Shown in pieces: positions 10,798 to 21,267 of a DNA stretch of 64,000 nucleotides. A program made the translations under genes and the position numbers. The notes beneath the pieces are model-generated. The model searched no databases and was not told the origin of the DNA. It worked only from the letters and a program-made list of their open reading frames with translations. The stretch is taken from contig CM053026.1 in NCBI GenBank assembly GCA_028564925.1, forward strand, positions 604,366,616 through 604,430,615, written 5' to 3'. How positions within the stretch are numbered: position 1 is the stretch's first letter; each line of letters starts with the position of its first letter. Source of the DNA: Lithobates sylvaticus (Eukaryota > Chordata > Amphibia > Anura > Ranidae).

Positions 10798-11415
10798 CCT
10801 CCAATACTGTGCCATACCCCCCAATACTGTGCCATACCCCCCAATACTGTGCCATACCCCGCAATACTCTGCCATACCCCGCAATACTCTGCCATACCCC
10901 GCAATACTCTGCCATACCCCGCAATACTCTGCGATACTCTGCCATACCCTGCGATACTCTGCCATACCCTGCGATACTCTGCCATACCCTGCGATACTCT
11001 GCAATACCCTGCGATACTCGGCGATACCCTGCGATACTCGGCGATACTCTGCAATACCCGGCGATACTCTGCAATACCCGGCCATACCCTGCGATACTCT
11101 GCCATACCCTGCGATACTCTGCCATACCCTGCGATACTCTGCCATACCCTGCGATACTCTGCCATACCCTGCGATACTCTGCCATACCCTGCGATACTCT
11201 GCCATACCCTGCGATACCTGGCGATACTCTGCAATACCCTGCGATACTCTGCAATACTCTACCATACCCGGCGATACTCTGCAATACCCGGCGATACTCT
11301 GCGATACCCGGCGATACCCTGCGATACCCTGCGATACTCTGCCATACCCTGCGATACTCTGCCATACCCTGCGATACTCTGCAATACCCAACAATACCCT
11401 GCGATACTCGCTACG
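10798..11415. repeat. minisatellite with 10/20-base period (CCATACCCTGCGATACTCTG)
   Basis: About 60 half-units of the form NNATACYCTG; dinucleotide variants (GC/CG/CC/CA) define higher-order 20-base units. The left flank 10680-10790 is an inverted pair around the centre near 10740. Both strands stay open in all frames for 240-360 codons because the unit lacks stops, so these frames are not genes. Confidence 0.92.
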
Positions 11416-12721
11416 ATCAAAGCCAGGATCGTTTTTATTTTTTTATTCCAGGCTTTCCAGCCTAGAGGTGAGATGTGGGGTCTTATTGACCCCATATCTC
11501 ACTGTAAAGAGGACCTGTAATGCCATATTCCTATTACAAGGGATGTTTACATTCCTTGTAATAGGAATAAAAGTGATCAAAAAATGTTTTGGGGGGAAAA
11601 AAAGGGTCAAACTAAAATAAAGTAAAATGAACAATAAAATATATATATATTTTTTTAAAGCGCCCCTGTCCCCGTGTGCTCGCACGCAGAAGCGAACGCA
11701 TACGTAAGTCCCGCCCACATATGAAAACGGTGTTCAAACCACACATGTGAGGTATCGCTGCGAACGTTGGAGCGAGAACAATAATTTTGGTCCTAGACCT
11801 CCTCTGTAACTCAAAACATGTAACCAGTAAAAAAAATTAAAGCCTATGGGGATTTTTAAGTAGCGAAGTTTGGCGCCATTTCACGAGCGTGTGCAATTTT
11901 GAAGGGTGACATGTTAGGTATCTATTTACTCGGCGTAACATCATCTTTCACATTATGCAAAAACATTGGGCTAAATTTACAGTTTTGTTTTTTGTAAAGC
12001 ACAAAACATTTTTTTTCCAAAAAAAACACGTTCGAAAAATTGCTGCGCAAGTACCGTGCTAGATAAAAAGTTGCAACGACCGCCATTGTATTCTCTAGGG
12101 TCTTTGCTAAAAAAAACATATATAATATTTTGGAGTTCTATGTAATTTTCTAGCGAATAAATGATGATTTTTACATGTAGGAGAGAAATGTCAGAATTGT
12201 CCTGGGTGCTCCAGAACGCCTGATGGTGCTCCCTGCATGTTGGGCCTCTGTATGTGGCCATGCTGTGTAAAAGTCTCACACATGTGGTATCGCCGTACTC
12301 GGGAGTAATAGCAGAATGTGTTTTGGGGTGTAATTTGTGCTATGCATATGCTGTGTGTGAGAAATAACCTGCTAATATGACAATTTTGTGAAAAAAAAAA
12401 AAAAAAAAAAAAAAAATCTTGATTTTGCAAAGAATTGTGGGAAAAAATGACAACTTCAAAAAACTCACCATGCCTCTTTCCAAATACCTTGGAATGTCTT
12501 CTTTCCAAAAAGGGGTCATTTGGGGGGTATTTGTACTTTTCTGGCATGTTAGGGTCTCAAGAAATGAGATAGGCGGGGCGTGGCTTGCGCGCGGACTTGA
12601 ATGGACGCTTGAGCAGTGAGCTCCGCCATCCAGACCGGCCGGGAAGCGACGATCGGGCCACACAGCGACATCACCCGGCTCCACACACTCACCGGAGATT
12701 CCCCGCAACCCGCCGACGACA

Positions 12722-13888
12722 ATGTCCCGCAAACGGAACCAGGAGAAGGGACCGAAGCGGCTGGAATCCTTCTCCTTCCAGCCGCGCCGTTCAAGCAGCA
12801 AGGCCCAAGATGGCGCCGACCGCAGCACAGCGCTTCAGGCCCTAAGATACCAGAATGGATCCGGGCATCATCCGCTCCTAATAAACCCTGAGATGGGCTC
12901 ATCTACATCCCCGGCCTTATCCCCAACAACCCATGAAGTGCACAGCCCAGCGAAATCCAGGATGAAGCTGGATATACAGCAGCAGGCCTCAGGCGCAGTG
13001 AGTACAGCATTACCTGACATGTCTACCATCACATCATTGCAGTCATCCATTGCACAGTTCCCCACCACGGGCCAACCAGTATTAGACACCACCATGAAGG
13101 ACATGCTCCTGTCCCTGCAATCCTCACTCATGTCTAACTTTACTACCCTAATCAATCAATTTTCTCTAGAACTGAAACATGTTGATAACAGGGTAATGTT
13201 TATGGAACACAAAATGGAGGATTGCACAGATACCATTAACGACCTTGTAGATGCCTATACTGAACAAAAAGAGGACACTCTCTGGGTCAAGGCAAAGCTC
13301 GCGGACCTCGAGGACCGCTCCAGGCGCAATAATATAAAAATTAGGGGGGTCCCTGAATCTGTACAGCCCAAAGAGCTCCATGGATACGCCAGCACCATGT
13401 TCTCCAGCATGCTCCCTGACTTATCTCTAATTGAGCTTACCATAGATAGGATCCACCGTCTACCAAAACCCCGCCATTTGGAAGCAGATATACCCAGAGA
13501 TGTACTTCTGAGGGTGCACTTTTACCAGGCCAAAGAGCAAATTCTTCAAAAGGCCAGAGAATTATCGCCGCTACCACCGCCTTACTCAGATATTCAACTA
13601 TACGCCGACTTATCCCAATACACCCTCCAAATGCGGAGGCAACTCAAAACAATCACCAAAGCACTCAACAACCACAAAATAGTGTACAAGTGGCGTCATC
13701 CAGCTACAATCCTGGTCACCCACAACGGAATCCCTCACTCCATCTCCACACTGGAGGGTGGAATGAAATTACTGCACTCCTGGGGTATTATACCCGAACC
13801 ACCTCATAACCTACAGCAACCTCATGATAAGCTGAACCCCTTCTCCTTTGGATCGGAACAAGCTAAAACCAAAAACAAAATGCACTGA
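12722..13888 (+). CDS. L1 ORF1 protein, RNA-binding chaperone
   Basis: 388 codons, intact. The N-terminal third is basic and Ser/Pro-rich. A coiled-coil stretch (about residues 130-200, MKDMLLSLQSSLMSNF onwards) is followed by the L1 ORF1 RRM core: LEDRSRRNNIKIRGVPES, then LTIDRIHRLPKP and RDVLLRVHFYQAKEQIL. A C-terminal domain follows (ALNNHKIVYKWRHPA to about residue 345). In L1 elements this protein trimerises through the coiled coil and coats the element RNA in the cytoplasm. The start at 12722 is the first ATG in frame after the 5' UTR and fits the family length. Nothing suggests host domestication; it is the transposon's own gene. Confidence 0.93.
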   Translation: MSRKRNQEKGPKRLESFSFQPRRSSSKAQDGADRSTALQALRYQNGSGHHPLLINPEMGSSTSPALSPTTHEVHSPAKSRMKLDIQQQASGAVSTALPDMSTITSLQSSIAQFPTTGQPVLDTTMKDMLLSLQSSLMSNFTTLINQFSLELKHVDNRVMFMEHKMEDCTDTINDLVDAYTEQKEDTLWVKAKLADLEDRSRRNNIKIRGVPESVQPKELHGYASTMFSSMLPDLSLIELTIDRIHRLPKPRHLEADIPRDVLLRVHFYQAKEQILQKARELSPLPPPYSDIQLYADLSQYTLQMRRQLKTITKALNNHKIVYKWRHPATILVTHNGIPHSISTLEGGMKLLHSWGIIPEPPHNLQQPHDKLNPFSFGSEQAKTKNKMH

Positions 13889-14453
13889 CCCACCTGCCCG
13901 CAAACAACGGCAGGCCTCTAGCCCGGTCCGGTCTGGGCTTGGTCACCGTCACCTGCTTGCCGAACTTTTCCCCATACTCTGGTCAGTCGCCCAATTGGGG
14001 CACACTATACTGATCTACCTAGCTGTCAGTAATTGCTAACTGACATCGAACTTCAATTTCTTTTCCCTTTTTTTTTTTTCTCTCCATCCCCCCTCCAGTT
14101 CATCTCTCATATTTTGAGGCTAATTGTTCTCTTTCCACGATAGTGGTCAAATACATCGCAGTTACTGATTACCATTGTTGCACTAAATTGTATTCTATCC
14201 TAGCAGAACTCAACAGCCCCACCGGGGCGGAACTCTTCATCACTAAACTAACCTTCTCGTCCAGCATCACCGAAGAATTTGTCGCTACGACCCACCTGTC
14301 CACCGCCTAATCAACAGCCTTCATCCCAGCGGATCTCAACAGCTGTGTCCGCTCACCTTCACATCCAGAACATCCGAGATATCTGTCTCCTGATTGTAGA
14401 CCGACGAACTGTAAGTGACCTCTACACCTGCACCCACCACCATTGCTCCCAAT

Positions 14454-15122
14454 ATGGGCATCACGATTCTCTCTCTCAATGCGAAGGGTCTTAATCACCC
14501 AGTTAAACGAGCATCTCTTTGGAAAACAGCTCTCTCTCAGAACTGCGACGTCCTCTGCGTCCAAGAAACCCACTTTGCCGCTGATGCCACCCCAAAATGT
14601 TTAAACAGGCACTTTCCTCTTATATATCATTCCTCTTACCATAAAAAGCAAAGAGGGGTTATGATCGCTATTAAGGATACCGTGTCCTTTCAACTGCACC
14701 ACAGTGTACTAGACCCTGAAGGTCGCTACATCATTTTGATCTGTTCTATGAACAATGTCCAATACACTTTGGTCTCCGTATATGCTCCAAACATGGGTCA
14801 AATGCCCTTTCTCAGGAAAACACTCCGTGAAGCACGCAAACTGCAAAAGGGTCATTTACTAATATGTGGAGACTTTAACCTGGTACCAAATTATTCTCTA
14901 GACTCTACTGCTTGCAATAAACGCCATGCGTCCCCTTTGGACAAATTTATTACTAACAACGATTTGTATGATGTTTGGAGGTGTTGTCATGCGAGCGAGA
15001 GAGACTTTACCTTCCTCTCGCCGCGTCACAACACCTACTCACGAATTGACCTCTTTTTAGCAGACAAAAGGTTACTACACTCTGTTTCACAATCCACTAT
15101 CCACACCACCACCTGGTCAGAT
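14454..15122 (+). CDS. L1 ORF2, endonuclease domain (N-terminal part)
   Basis: Apurinic-type endonuclease that nicks target DNA to prime reverse transcription. Every expected motif is present: SLNAKGLN (Asn9), VQETHF (Glu38), SVYAPN (Tyr110), GDFNLVP (Asp140, Asn142), SRIDLFL (Asp199) and the closing WSDH (222-224). The start is the ATG directly before ITILSLNAKG, the usual L1 position. After WSDHA the frame runs into unrelated sequence and stops at 15165-15167, because the next several hundred bases of ORF2 are deleted and the RT follows in the +1 frame. Confidence 0.93.
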
Positions 15123-15123
15123 C

Positions 15124-17412
15124 ATGCCGAAGGAAATGCTCAACGCCATGATAGTAACACTACCTAAACCAGGCAAAGAACCAACATCCCCCAAAAACTT
15201 CCGCCCCATATCACTCCTCAACACCGATATAAAAATTTACGCTAGAATTATTGCCAATAGACTCGAGAATATTCTACCCACCCTTATAGCCCCTGATCAA
15301 TCAGGCTTCACCAAAGGTCGCCAAGCATCAGACGCCACTAGACGCATGATCAATATAATACACCACCTTGACTCCTCCAAATCCCCGTCTCTTCTCCTCT
15401 CCTTAGACGCCGAAAAGGCATTCGATAGGGTCCACTGGGGTTACCTATCTGCAGTTCTTCACAAATTTGGTATCATAGGACCAATACACAACGCAATTAT
15501 GGCCTTATACTCCAACCCCACCGCACAAGTATACTCCGCTGACACCCTTTCCACCCCGTTTCTCATATCCAACGGGACACGACAAGGTTGTCCCCTGTCA
15601 CCACTAATATTCAACATGGTCATGGAACCCTTAGCCGAATCCATCAGATCCAACACACTGATCTCCGGCATCTCATTAGGAGGTATGGAGCATAAAATTA
15701 GCTTGTTTGCGGATGACGTAATATTAATGATCACACACCCAGAACAATCTTTACCTGAAATTCAAAGATCTCTCACTTCCTTCAGCGACATATCTTATTA
15801 CAAGGTAAATGAAGCTAAATCGAATATCCTAGACATCAGTATACCCGACACCACCCGCAATCTCATCAAACAACATTTTCCCTATGCCTGGGCAGATACC
15901 AGCATTACGTATCTAGGTATACAACTTACAAGATCAACCAAAGAATTATTCCCAGCCAACTACCTCCCCCTTAAACTTAAAATCAAACACCAGCTGGCCA
16001 AACTTGCATCTGTTGAGTTCTCATGGTTAGGACGCCTAGCGGCCTTTAAAATGTTCCACCTACCACAAATACTCTACTTTTTTCGCACCGTACCCATTCC
16101 CTTACCACTACACTACTTCAGAGCGCTACAATCAACCTTATCCTCATACATTTGGCAAGGTAAGAAATCCAGATGCAAACATCACCAGCTAACCAAACAC
16201 AGACGTGCAGGGGGCGTAGGATATGTAGACTTCCAGGAATACTTCATCTCCTCAATACTGACACAAACTAGAGAATGGTTCATTCCCAACCCCCTACCCA
16301 CGATTTGGGGTAGAATCGAGTCAGCATCGGTCCAGGCTGGCAACCTCCCAGCTTGGCTGCATGCCGTCTCACTGGGAGCAAAAATTCCACCTCACTTCCC
16401 CCCCACCATGGTAGCAACATATAGAGCCTGGTCAAAAATAGCACACTCCCCATTTGAACACTCAATCCCCGCCACGATGCAAATCCCGATAGAATCTCTC
16501 CAATACTTGATGGAATTTACCTCCTTCAGGTCTTGGAAGAGATGCGGCATCAACAGTATCACAGATCTCACCATTGGCAGTAGGATGAAAACCTTCCCAG
16601 AACTCCAAACCGAATTCCAATTACCTAACTCCGATATATTCCTTTACCTCCGCACTCGTCACTGTGTAGAATCCCTGAAATTTCGGACATGCTCAATTCC
16701 CCAAGAAGCGTGGATGTTCTACAGAACACCGCTTCCCCACCGCAAAGGCATCTCAATGTTCTACAACCTCCTTCATCACAAACACACATTCACCAAAACA
16801 ACTCCATTACTCAAATGGGAGAATGACCTGAACCACACATACTCGTCAGACCAATGGGAGGCGGCATGTAAATCTATCTACAAAGCCACATACTGTTCCT
16901 CCTTATGGGAACTAGCTTACAAGATCACTTATCGCTGGTACCTGACGCCCGACAGAATATCCAAATTTGACAAAAAAACGACACACACATGCTGGAGACA
17001 ATGTGGGCTTAAAGGGGACCTTATACATATCCTCTGGGAATGCCCCAAACTCACCTCTTTCTGGACACATATATTCCATATCCTGCACGAAATAACCGAT
17101 ATATCCCTTCCCAGCAACCCATCACTAGCTCTATTATCCCTAGACATTGACCTGTACCCTACACACTTGAAACCCATTGTGACCCACATCCTACTGGCAG
17201 CAAGACTTTCCATCACTAGAAAATGGAAAAACCCAGAACCCCCCACAATTAATGAGGTCCTACACATAGTACAAACTCACCATGTATACGAGACCACCCT
17301 AAAACTCAGAGGAAATCAAAAGTGTATTTCACAGCACTGGAGTCCATGGACTGACTGGACTAAAACTTCAAAATTTACTGATCACTTTGACATCTTTGAC
17401 TGCCCATCCTAA
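15124..17412 (+). CDS. L1 ORF2, reverse transcriptase to C-terminal zinc knuckle
   Basis: 762 open codons, but this is the downstream part of ORF2 rather than a separate gene, and the ATG at 15124 is internal. RT motifs in order: TLPKPGKEPTSPKNFRPIS, GFTKGRQASDATRR, LLSLDAEKAFDRVHW, GTRQGCPLSPLIFN and the catalytic LFADDVILMI (Asp-Asp at residues 197-198). After the thumb comes the Cys-rich knuckle CWRQCGLKGDLIHILWECP (from 16990). It ends at TAA 17410-17412. Relative to the endonuclease the frame is shifted by one and the linker region upstream of the RT (roughly 200-300 residues by family comparison) is absent. No stops interrupt the domain itself. Confidence 0.94.
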   Translation: MPKEMLNAMIVTLPKPGKEPTSPKNFRPISLLNTDIKIYARIIANRLENILPTLIAPDQSGFTKGRQASDATRRMINIIHHLDSSKSPSLLLSLDAEKAFDRVHWGYLSAVLHKFGIIGPIHNAIMALYSNPTAQVYSADTLSTPFLISNGTRQGCPLSPLIFNMVMEPLAESIRSNTLISGISLGGMEHKISLFADDVILMITHPEQSLPEIQRSLTSFSDISYYKVNEAKSNILDISIPDTTRNLIKQHFPYAWADTSITYLGIQLTRSTKELFPANYLPLKLKIKHQLAKLASVEFSWLGRLAAFKMFHLPQILYFFRTVPIPLPLHYFRALQSTLSSYIWQGKKSRCKHHQLTKHRRAGGVGYVDFQEYFISSILTQTREWFIPNPLPTIWGRIESASVQAGNLPAWLHAVSLGAKIPPHFPPTMVATYRAWSKIAHSPFEHSIPATMQIPIESLQYLMEFTSFRSWKRCGINSITDLTIGSRMKTFPELQTEFQLPNSDIFLYLRTRHCVESLKFRTCSIPQEAWMFYRTPLPHRKGISMFYNLLHHKHTFTKTTPLLKWENDLNHTYSSDQWEAACKSIYKATYCSSLWELAYKITYRWYLTPDRISKFDKKTTHTCWRQCGLKGDLIHILWECPKLTSFWTHIFHILHEITDISLPSNPSLALLSLDIDLYPTHLKPIVTHILLAARLSITRKWKNPEPPTINEVLHIVQTHHVYETTLKLRGNQKCISQHWSPWTDWTKTSKFTDHFDIFDCPS

Positions 17413-17742
17413 TGGGACCTACAAAGTCCACAAGGACACTGCTCTCTGATTGACTGAGGCCTTTGCCTCTAGTAAGGGGTGCCTCTGCACGAGCACAGAA
17501 CAGGTCCCTATTAGGGGTGCTCGGGCAGCACGGCTCCCTGGTTAATTCACAGTACTACATATGATTAAGATGTATTTGCCACTCATCGCATAGTTTGCCT
17601 CAAATTGTTTATCTTGTTTATCTTGTTTATCTTCCCTGGCATATGCCACATCTAGATGTATACGATTATATTGTAACATATCACTGCATATTTGTTCTGC
17701 ATTGTTTGAAAATCTTCAATAAAAATTTATTGATTAAAAAAA
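17413..17742 (+). other. L1 3' UTR and poly(A) signal
   Basis: Contains a pair of GC-rich repeats (GGGGTGCTCGGGCAGCACGG region), three TTTATCTTG steps at 17605-17632, AATAAA at 17718 and an A run before the target duplication. Confidence 0.8.
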
Positions 17743-18466
17743 AAGAAATGAGATAGGCCATCAGTACTTCAGGTGTGATCAATTTTCAGATATTGGCACC
17801 ATAGCTTGTGGACTCTATAACTTTCACAAAGACCAAATAATATACCCCAATTTGTACTTATTTTTACCAAAGATATGTAGCAGTATAAATTTTGGCCAAA
17901 ATGTATCAAGAAAAATTACAAATTTGCTAAATTTTATAACAAAAACGAAGAAAAATTCATTTTTTTACAGAATTTTCAGTCATTTTTCTTTTATAGCGCA
18001 AAAAATAAAAAACCCAGAGGTGATTAAATACCACCAAAAGAAAGCTCTATTTGTGTGAAAAAAAAGGACAAAAATTTCATATGGGTACAGTGTTGTATGA
18101 CTGAGTAATTGTCATTCAAAGTGTGAGAGCACCGAAAGCTGAAAATTGGTCTGGTTATTAAGGGTGTTTAAGTGCTCAGTGGTCAAGTGGTTAATAATGC
18201 TTAAATTGAAACAATAAAAGTGTAATATTCCTTTAAATTTCGTACCTGGGGGGTGTCTATAGTATGCCTGTAAAGGGGCGCATGTTTCCCGTGTTTAGAA
18301 CTGTCTCTGCGCAAAGTGTCATTTTTGAAAGTAAAAAAGCTATTTAAAATCACTCGCGGCTAATGTTAATTCACGGCTCCCGTAACACAGAGAACAGTGA
18401 TTCATTGAAACTCATTCATAAAAAAAAGTCATTGATAAAAAATAAAAAAAATGGAAAAAAAAAAAA

Positions 18467-20244
18467 GCGTAGGGGTCCCCCCAAATTCAATAACCAGGCC
18501 CTTCAGGTCTGGGATGGATATTAAGGGGGATCCCAGCCAAAAAAAAAAAAAAATGGCGTAGGGTCCCCCTCAAAATCCATACCAGACCCTTGAGGTCTGG
18601 TATGGATTTTAAGGGGAACCCTAGCCAAAAAAAATGGCGTGGGGTCCCCCTCAAAATCCATACCAGACCCTTATCCGAGCACGCAACCTGGCAGGCCGCA
18701 GGAAAAGAGGGGGGGACGAGAGCGGCCCCCTCTCGCCTGAACCGTACCAGGCCACATGCCCTCAACATTGGGAGGATGCTTTGGGGGTCTAAGACCCCTA
18801 AAGCACCTTGTCCCCATGTTGATGAGGACAAGGGCCTCTTCCCCACAACCCTGGCCGGTGGTTGTGGGGGTCTGCGGGCGGGGGGCTTATCGGAATCTGG
18901 AAGCCCCCTTTAACAAGGGGACCCCCAGATCCCGGCCCCCCCCCTGTGTGAAATGGTAAGGGGGTACAAAAGTACCCCTACCATTTCACCAAAAAAGTGG
19001 CAAAAATGGTAAAAATGACAGGAGACAGTCTTTGACAATTCCTTTATTAAAATCTTCTTTCTTCTTTCTTCATCCTTCGGATTCTTCATCTTCTCCTTCC
19101 TTCATCTTCTTCCATCTTCTTCTTCCATTTTCTTCTTCCTCCGATACGCTTCTTCTTGCGCTGGTCTTCTCGTCCTTCTCGTCCGGCATCTTCTTCCGTC
19201 GGCGTCGGCGTCGGTGTCGGTGTCTTCTTGGGCCGCTCCGCGCAATGGGAGGCTCCCGCTGTGTGAGGCTCCGCTCCATCTGACAGGTCTTTTAAAACGG
19301 AGGGCACCTGGTGACCCCGCCCCCCTCTGACGTCATGGGGAAAGCCATCATGGAATTCCCCATGACGTCCCTGTGCGTCAGAGGGGGCGGGGTCACCAGG
19401 TGCCCTCCATTATAAAAGACCTGTCAGACGGAGCGGAGCCTCACACAGCGGGAGCCTCCCATTGCGCGGAGCGGCCCAAGAAGAGACACCGACACCGACG
19501 CCGACGGAAGAAGATGCCGGACGAGAAGGACGAGAAGACCAGCGCAAGAAGAAGCGGATCGGAGGAAGAAGAAAATGGAAGAAGAAGATGGAAGAAGATG
19601 AAGGAAGGAGAAGATGAAGAAACCGAAGGATGAAGAAAGAAGAAAGAAGATTTTAATAAAGGAATTGTCAAAGACTGTATCCTGTCATTTTTACCATTTT
19701 TGCCACTTTTTTGGTGAAATGGTAGGGGTACTTTTGTACCCCCTTACCATTTCACACAGGGGGGGGGCCGGGATCTGGGGGTCCCCTTGTTAAAGGGGGC
19801 TTCCAGATTCCGATAAGCCCCCCGCCCGCAGACCCCCACAACCACCGGCCAGGGTTGTGGGGAAGAGGCCCTTGTCCTCATCAACATGGGGACAAGGTGC
19901 TTTAGGGGTCTTAGACCCCCAAAGCATCCTCCCAATGTTGAGGGCATGTGGCCTGGTACGGTTCAGGCGAGAGGGGGGGCCGCTCTCGTCCCCCCCTCTT
20001 TTCCTGCGGCCTGCCAGGTTGCGTGCTCGGATAAGGGTCTGGTATGGATTTTGAGGGGGACCCCACGCCATTTTTTTTTGGCTAGGGTTCCCCTTAAAAT
20101 CCATACCAGACCTCAAGGGTCTGGTATGGATTTTGAGGGGGACCCTACGCCATTTTTTTTTTTTTTTTTTTTGGCTGGGGTTCCCCTTAATATCCATCCC
20201 AGACCTGAAGGGCCTGGTTATTGAATTTGGGGGGACCCCTACGC
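18467..20244. repeat. 1.78-kb near-perfect palindrome (arms about 880 bases)
   Basis: The left arm 18467-19345 reads as the reverse complement of 19352-20244 with few differences. The turn is at GACGTCATGGGG / CCCCATGACGTC around 19350. Each arm contains smaller inverted units (TCCATACCAGACC / GGTCTGGTATGGA), a purine/pyrimidine (TTC)n-rich block and a (CGACGC)n run. All open frames here are mirrored on both strands, so none is a gene. Confidence 0.9.
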
Positions 20245-20871
20245 ATTTTTTTTTGTTTTTTTTTTATTAATGAATGACAGCTCTCTGTGTTACAGGAGCC
20301 ATCAATTCATTAGCCGCGAGTGATTTAAATAGCTTTCTTCCTGCAAAAATGACACTTTTTTGCAGGGAAAGTTCTAAGCACAGGAAACCTGCCCTCCTTC
20401 ACAGGCCACCTATAGACACCCCCCAGATGTGATACTGCAATGCTGTTCTAACAGCATGCACACACATATCCCCAGAAATAAAGCACATATTGTTGTCAGC
20501 AGTCAGCAGCACACTGACACGCTGACACTGTCTGAAACATAATATGCGAGGCCGCCGGCGCGGCGGCCTCTTATACCGTGGGGCGTGTACTAAAGCCCCT
20601 GAGCTATAATTGGCTACAGGCATCCTGCCTGTAGCCAATTATGGCTCTCCTCGCTGCCGGCGCTGTGATTGGCCAAGCATGCGGGGTCACAGTGCATGCT
20701 TGGCCAATCATCAGCCAGCATTGCACTGCGCGGGCCGCAATGCATTGCGGGGCCGCTCGCATCACACGAATTTGATGCGAGCGGCCCCAATAGTTCTGGG
20801 CTCGCCGAGCGAGCGAACACCCGGTGCTCGATTCGAACATGGGTTCGAATCGAACACCGGGCTCATCCTTA
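20245..20871. other. right end of the hAT-like element with several hairpins
   Basis: GC-rich inverted pairs: TAATTGGCTACAGG at 20610-20640, CATGCTTGGCCAATCA with its complement at 20670-20712, and GCCGCTCGCATCA with its complement at 20752-20785. Then the tip GTTCGAATCGAACACCGG. Includes CCAAT-type GATTGGCC sites; no coding sequence. Confidence 0.6.
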
Positions 20872-21074
20872 ATTATAAAGCGTGAGCTGAAGTTTGGCTG
20901 ATGAGTGGGGGCACTCTAGTACAGGCGGAGTGTTACTGGCCAGATCACCAGGTGAAAGCAGGGTAAGAAACAGGGGAAAGTTCTGAAAAAAAGAAAACGA
21001 ATGCAGCCACAACATCTAATGACTGGTAAGCTGCAATATATAGAATTTTTGGTTTTGGGTTTAATACCGCTTTA

Positions 21075-21267
21075 TTTTCGAAAATTATGTAATAATAGGT
21101 CTAGGATTGAGTTTTTGATCCAGAAGTTTACCAAGTCTACCTCTCTGGGCATAAATCTTTGGTCTGTTCCTTCACAAAGATTTGCTGCAATAGCTGTCAA
21201 ATACAGGTTCAAAGATGTGATCTCTTCTATTTTAGGTCTAAGGGTGTTTAGCATGTTCTTGTGACTG
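21075..21267 (-). mobile_element. old L1, ORF2 piece 3 (upstream side)
   Basis: Minus-strand frame LRPKIEEITSLNLYLTAIAA onward continues the same dead L1 beyond the T2-like insertion. Motif evidence is weak on its own; orientation and position support it. Confidence 0.45.

Larger units (their letters stand above)
12575..17742 (+). mobile_element. young L1-clade LINE, near full length with an internal ORF2 deletion
   Basis: Flanked by a perfect direct repeat GAAATGAGATAGGC (12561-12574 and 17745-17758). It starts GGGGCGTGGCTTG, has a 147-base 5' UTR, ORF1, a spacer of about 565 bases and ORF2. The 3' UTR holds AATAAA at 17718-17723 and a short A tail. The only major defect is loss of the segment between endonuclease and RT in ORF2. 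Intact frames and an unaltered target duplication point to recent insertion, probably with proteins of a complete relative. Confidence 0.93.
10283..18190 (+). mobile_element. large TTAA-flanked element (piggyBac-like), family A relative, interrupted by L1
   Basis: TTAA at 10279-10282 and 18191-18194, with tips CCAGTTAACAACCGG and GTGGTCAAGTGG. The last 400 bases match family A in reverse (AAAGAAAGCTCTATTTGTG). Its left 250 bases match the fragment at 29501. Without the L1 it is about 2.7 kb. It contains nested short inverted repeats near 10300-10560 (for example GCCGTTTACC), the 10/20-base minisatellite, and no transposase frame. Confidence 0.75.
10028..20871 (+). mobile_element. hAT-like element, family C copy 1, interrupted
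   Basis: Ends TAGGGATGAGC and GCTCATCCTTA are inverted, and the element is flanked by the perfect 8-base duplication ATTATAAA (10020-10027 and 20872-20879), as hAT elements make. Without the insert at 10283-18190 it is about 2.9 kb. Its right half is dominated by a long palindrome and by GC-rich inverted repeats near 20610-20800. No transposase is recognisable. A second copy lies at 36843-38145 in the opposite orientation. Confidence 0.82.
9625..21074 (+). mobile_element. T2-like element carrying the nested stack
   Basis: Left end TTAAAGTGGTTATAAAGCC at 9625. The right end is TGGTTTTGGGTTTAATACC then GCTTTA at 21074, a tail also seen at about 32610-32636 and 38263-38339. Its own sequence is 9625-10019 and 20880-21074; the rest is later insertions. 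The flanking L1 resumes on the far side in the same orientation, which supports these borders. The last base of the right TTAA is changed. Confidence 0.6.

Noticed and set aside
10481-11620. Six overlapping open frames of 230-360 codons on both strands
   Set aside because: They are produced by the 10/20-base satellite, which has no stop codon in any frame. The peptides are pure repeats (for example ILCHTLRYSAIPCDT) without domain or composition of a real protein.
15124-15166. A gene start at the ATG 15124 for the 762-codon frame
   Set aside because: The peptide begins in the middle of ORF2 homology just before the RT palm. The ATG is internal and only looks like a start because of the upstream deletion.
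18487-20224. Pairs of frames with the same peptide on opposite strands
   Set aside because: Mirror images caused by the palindrome; no start context, no family.
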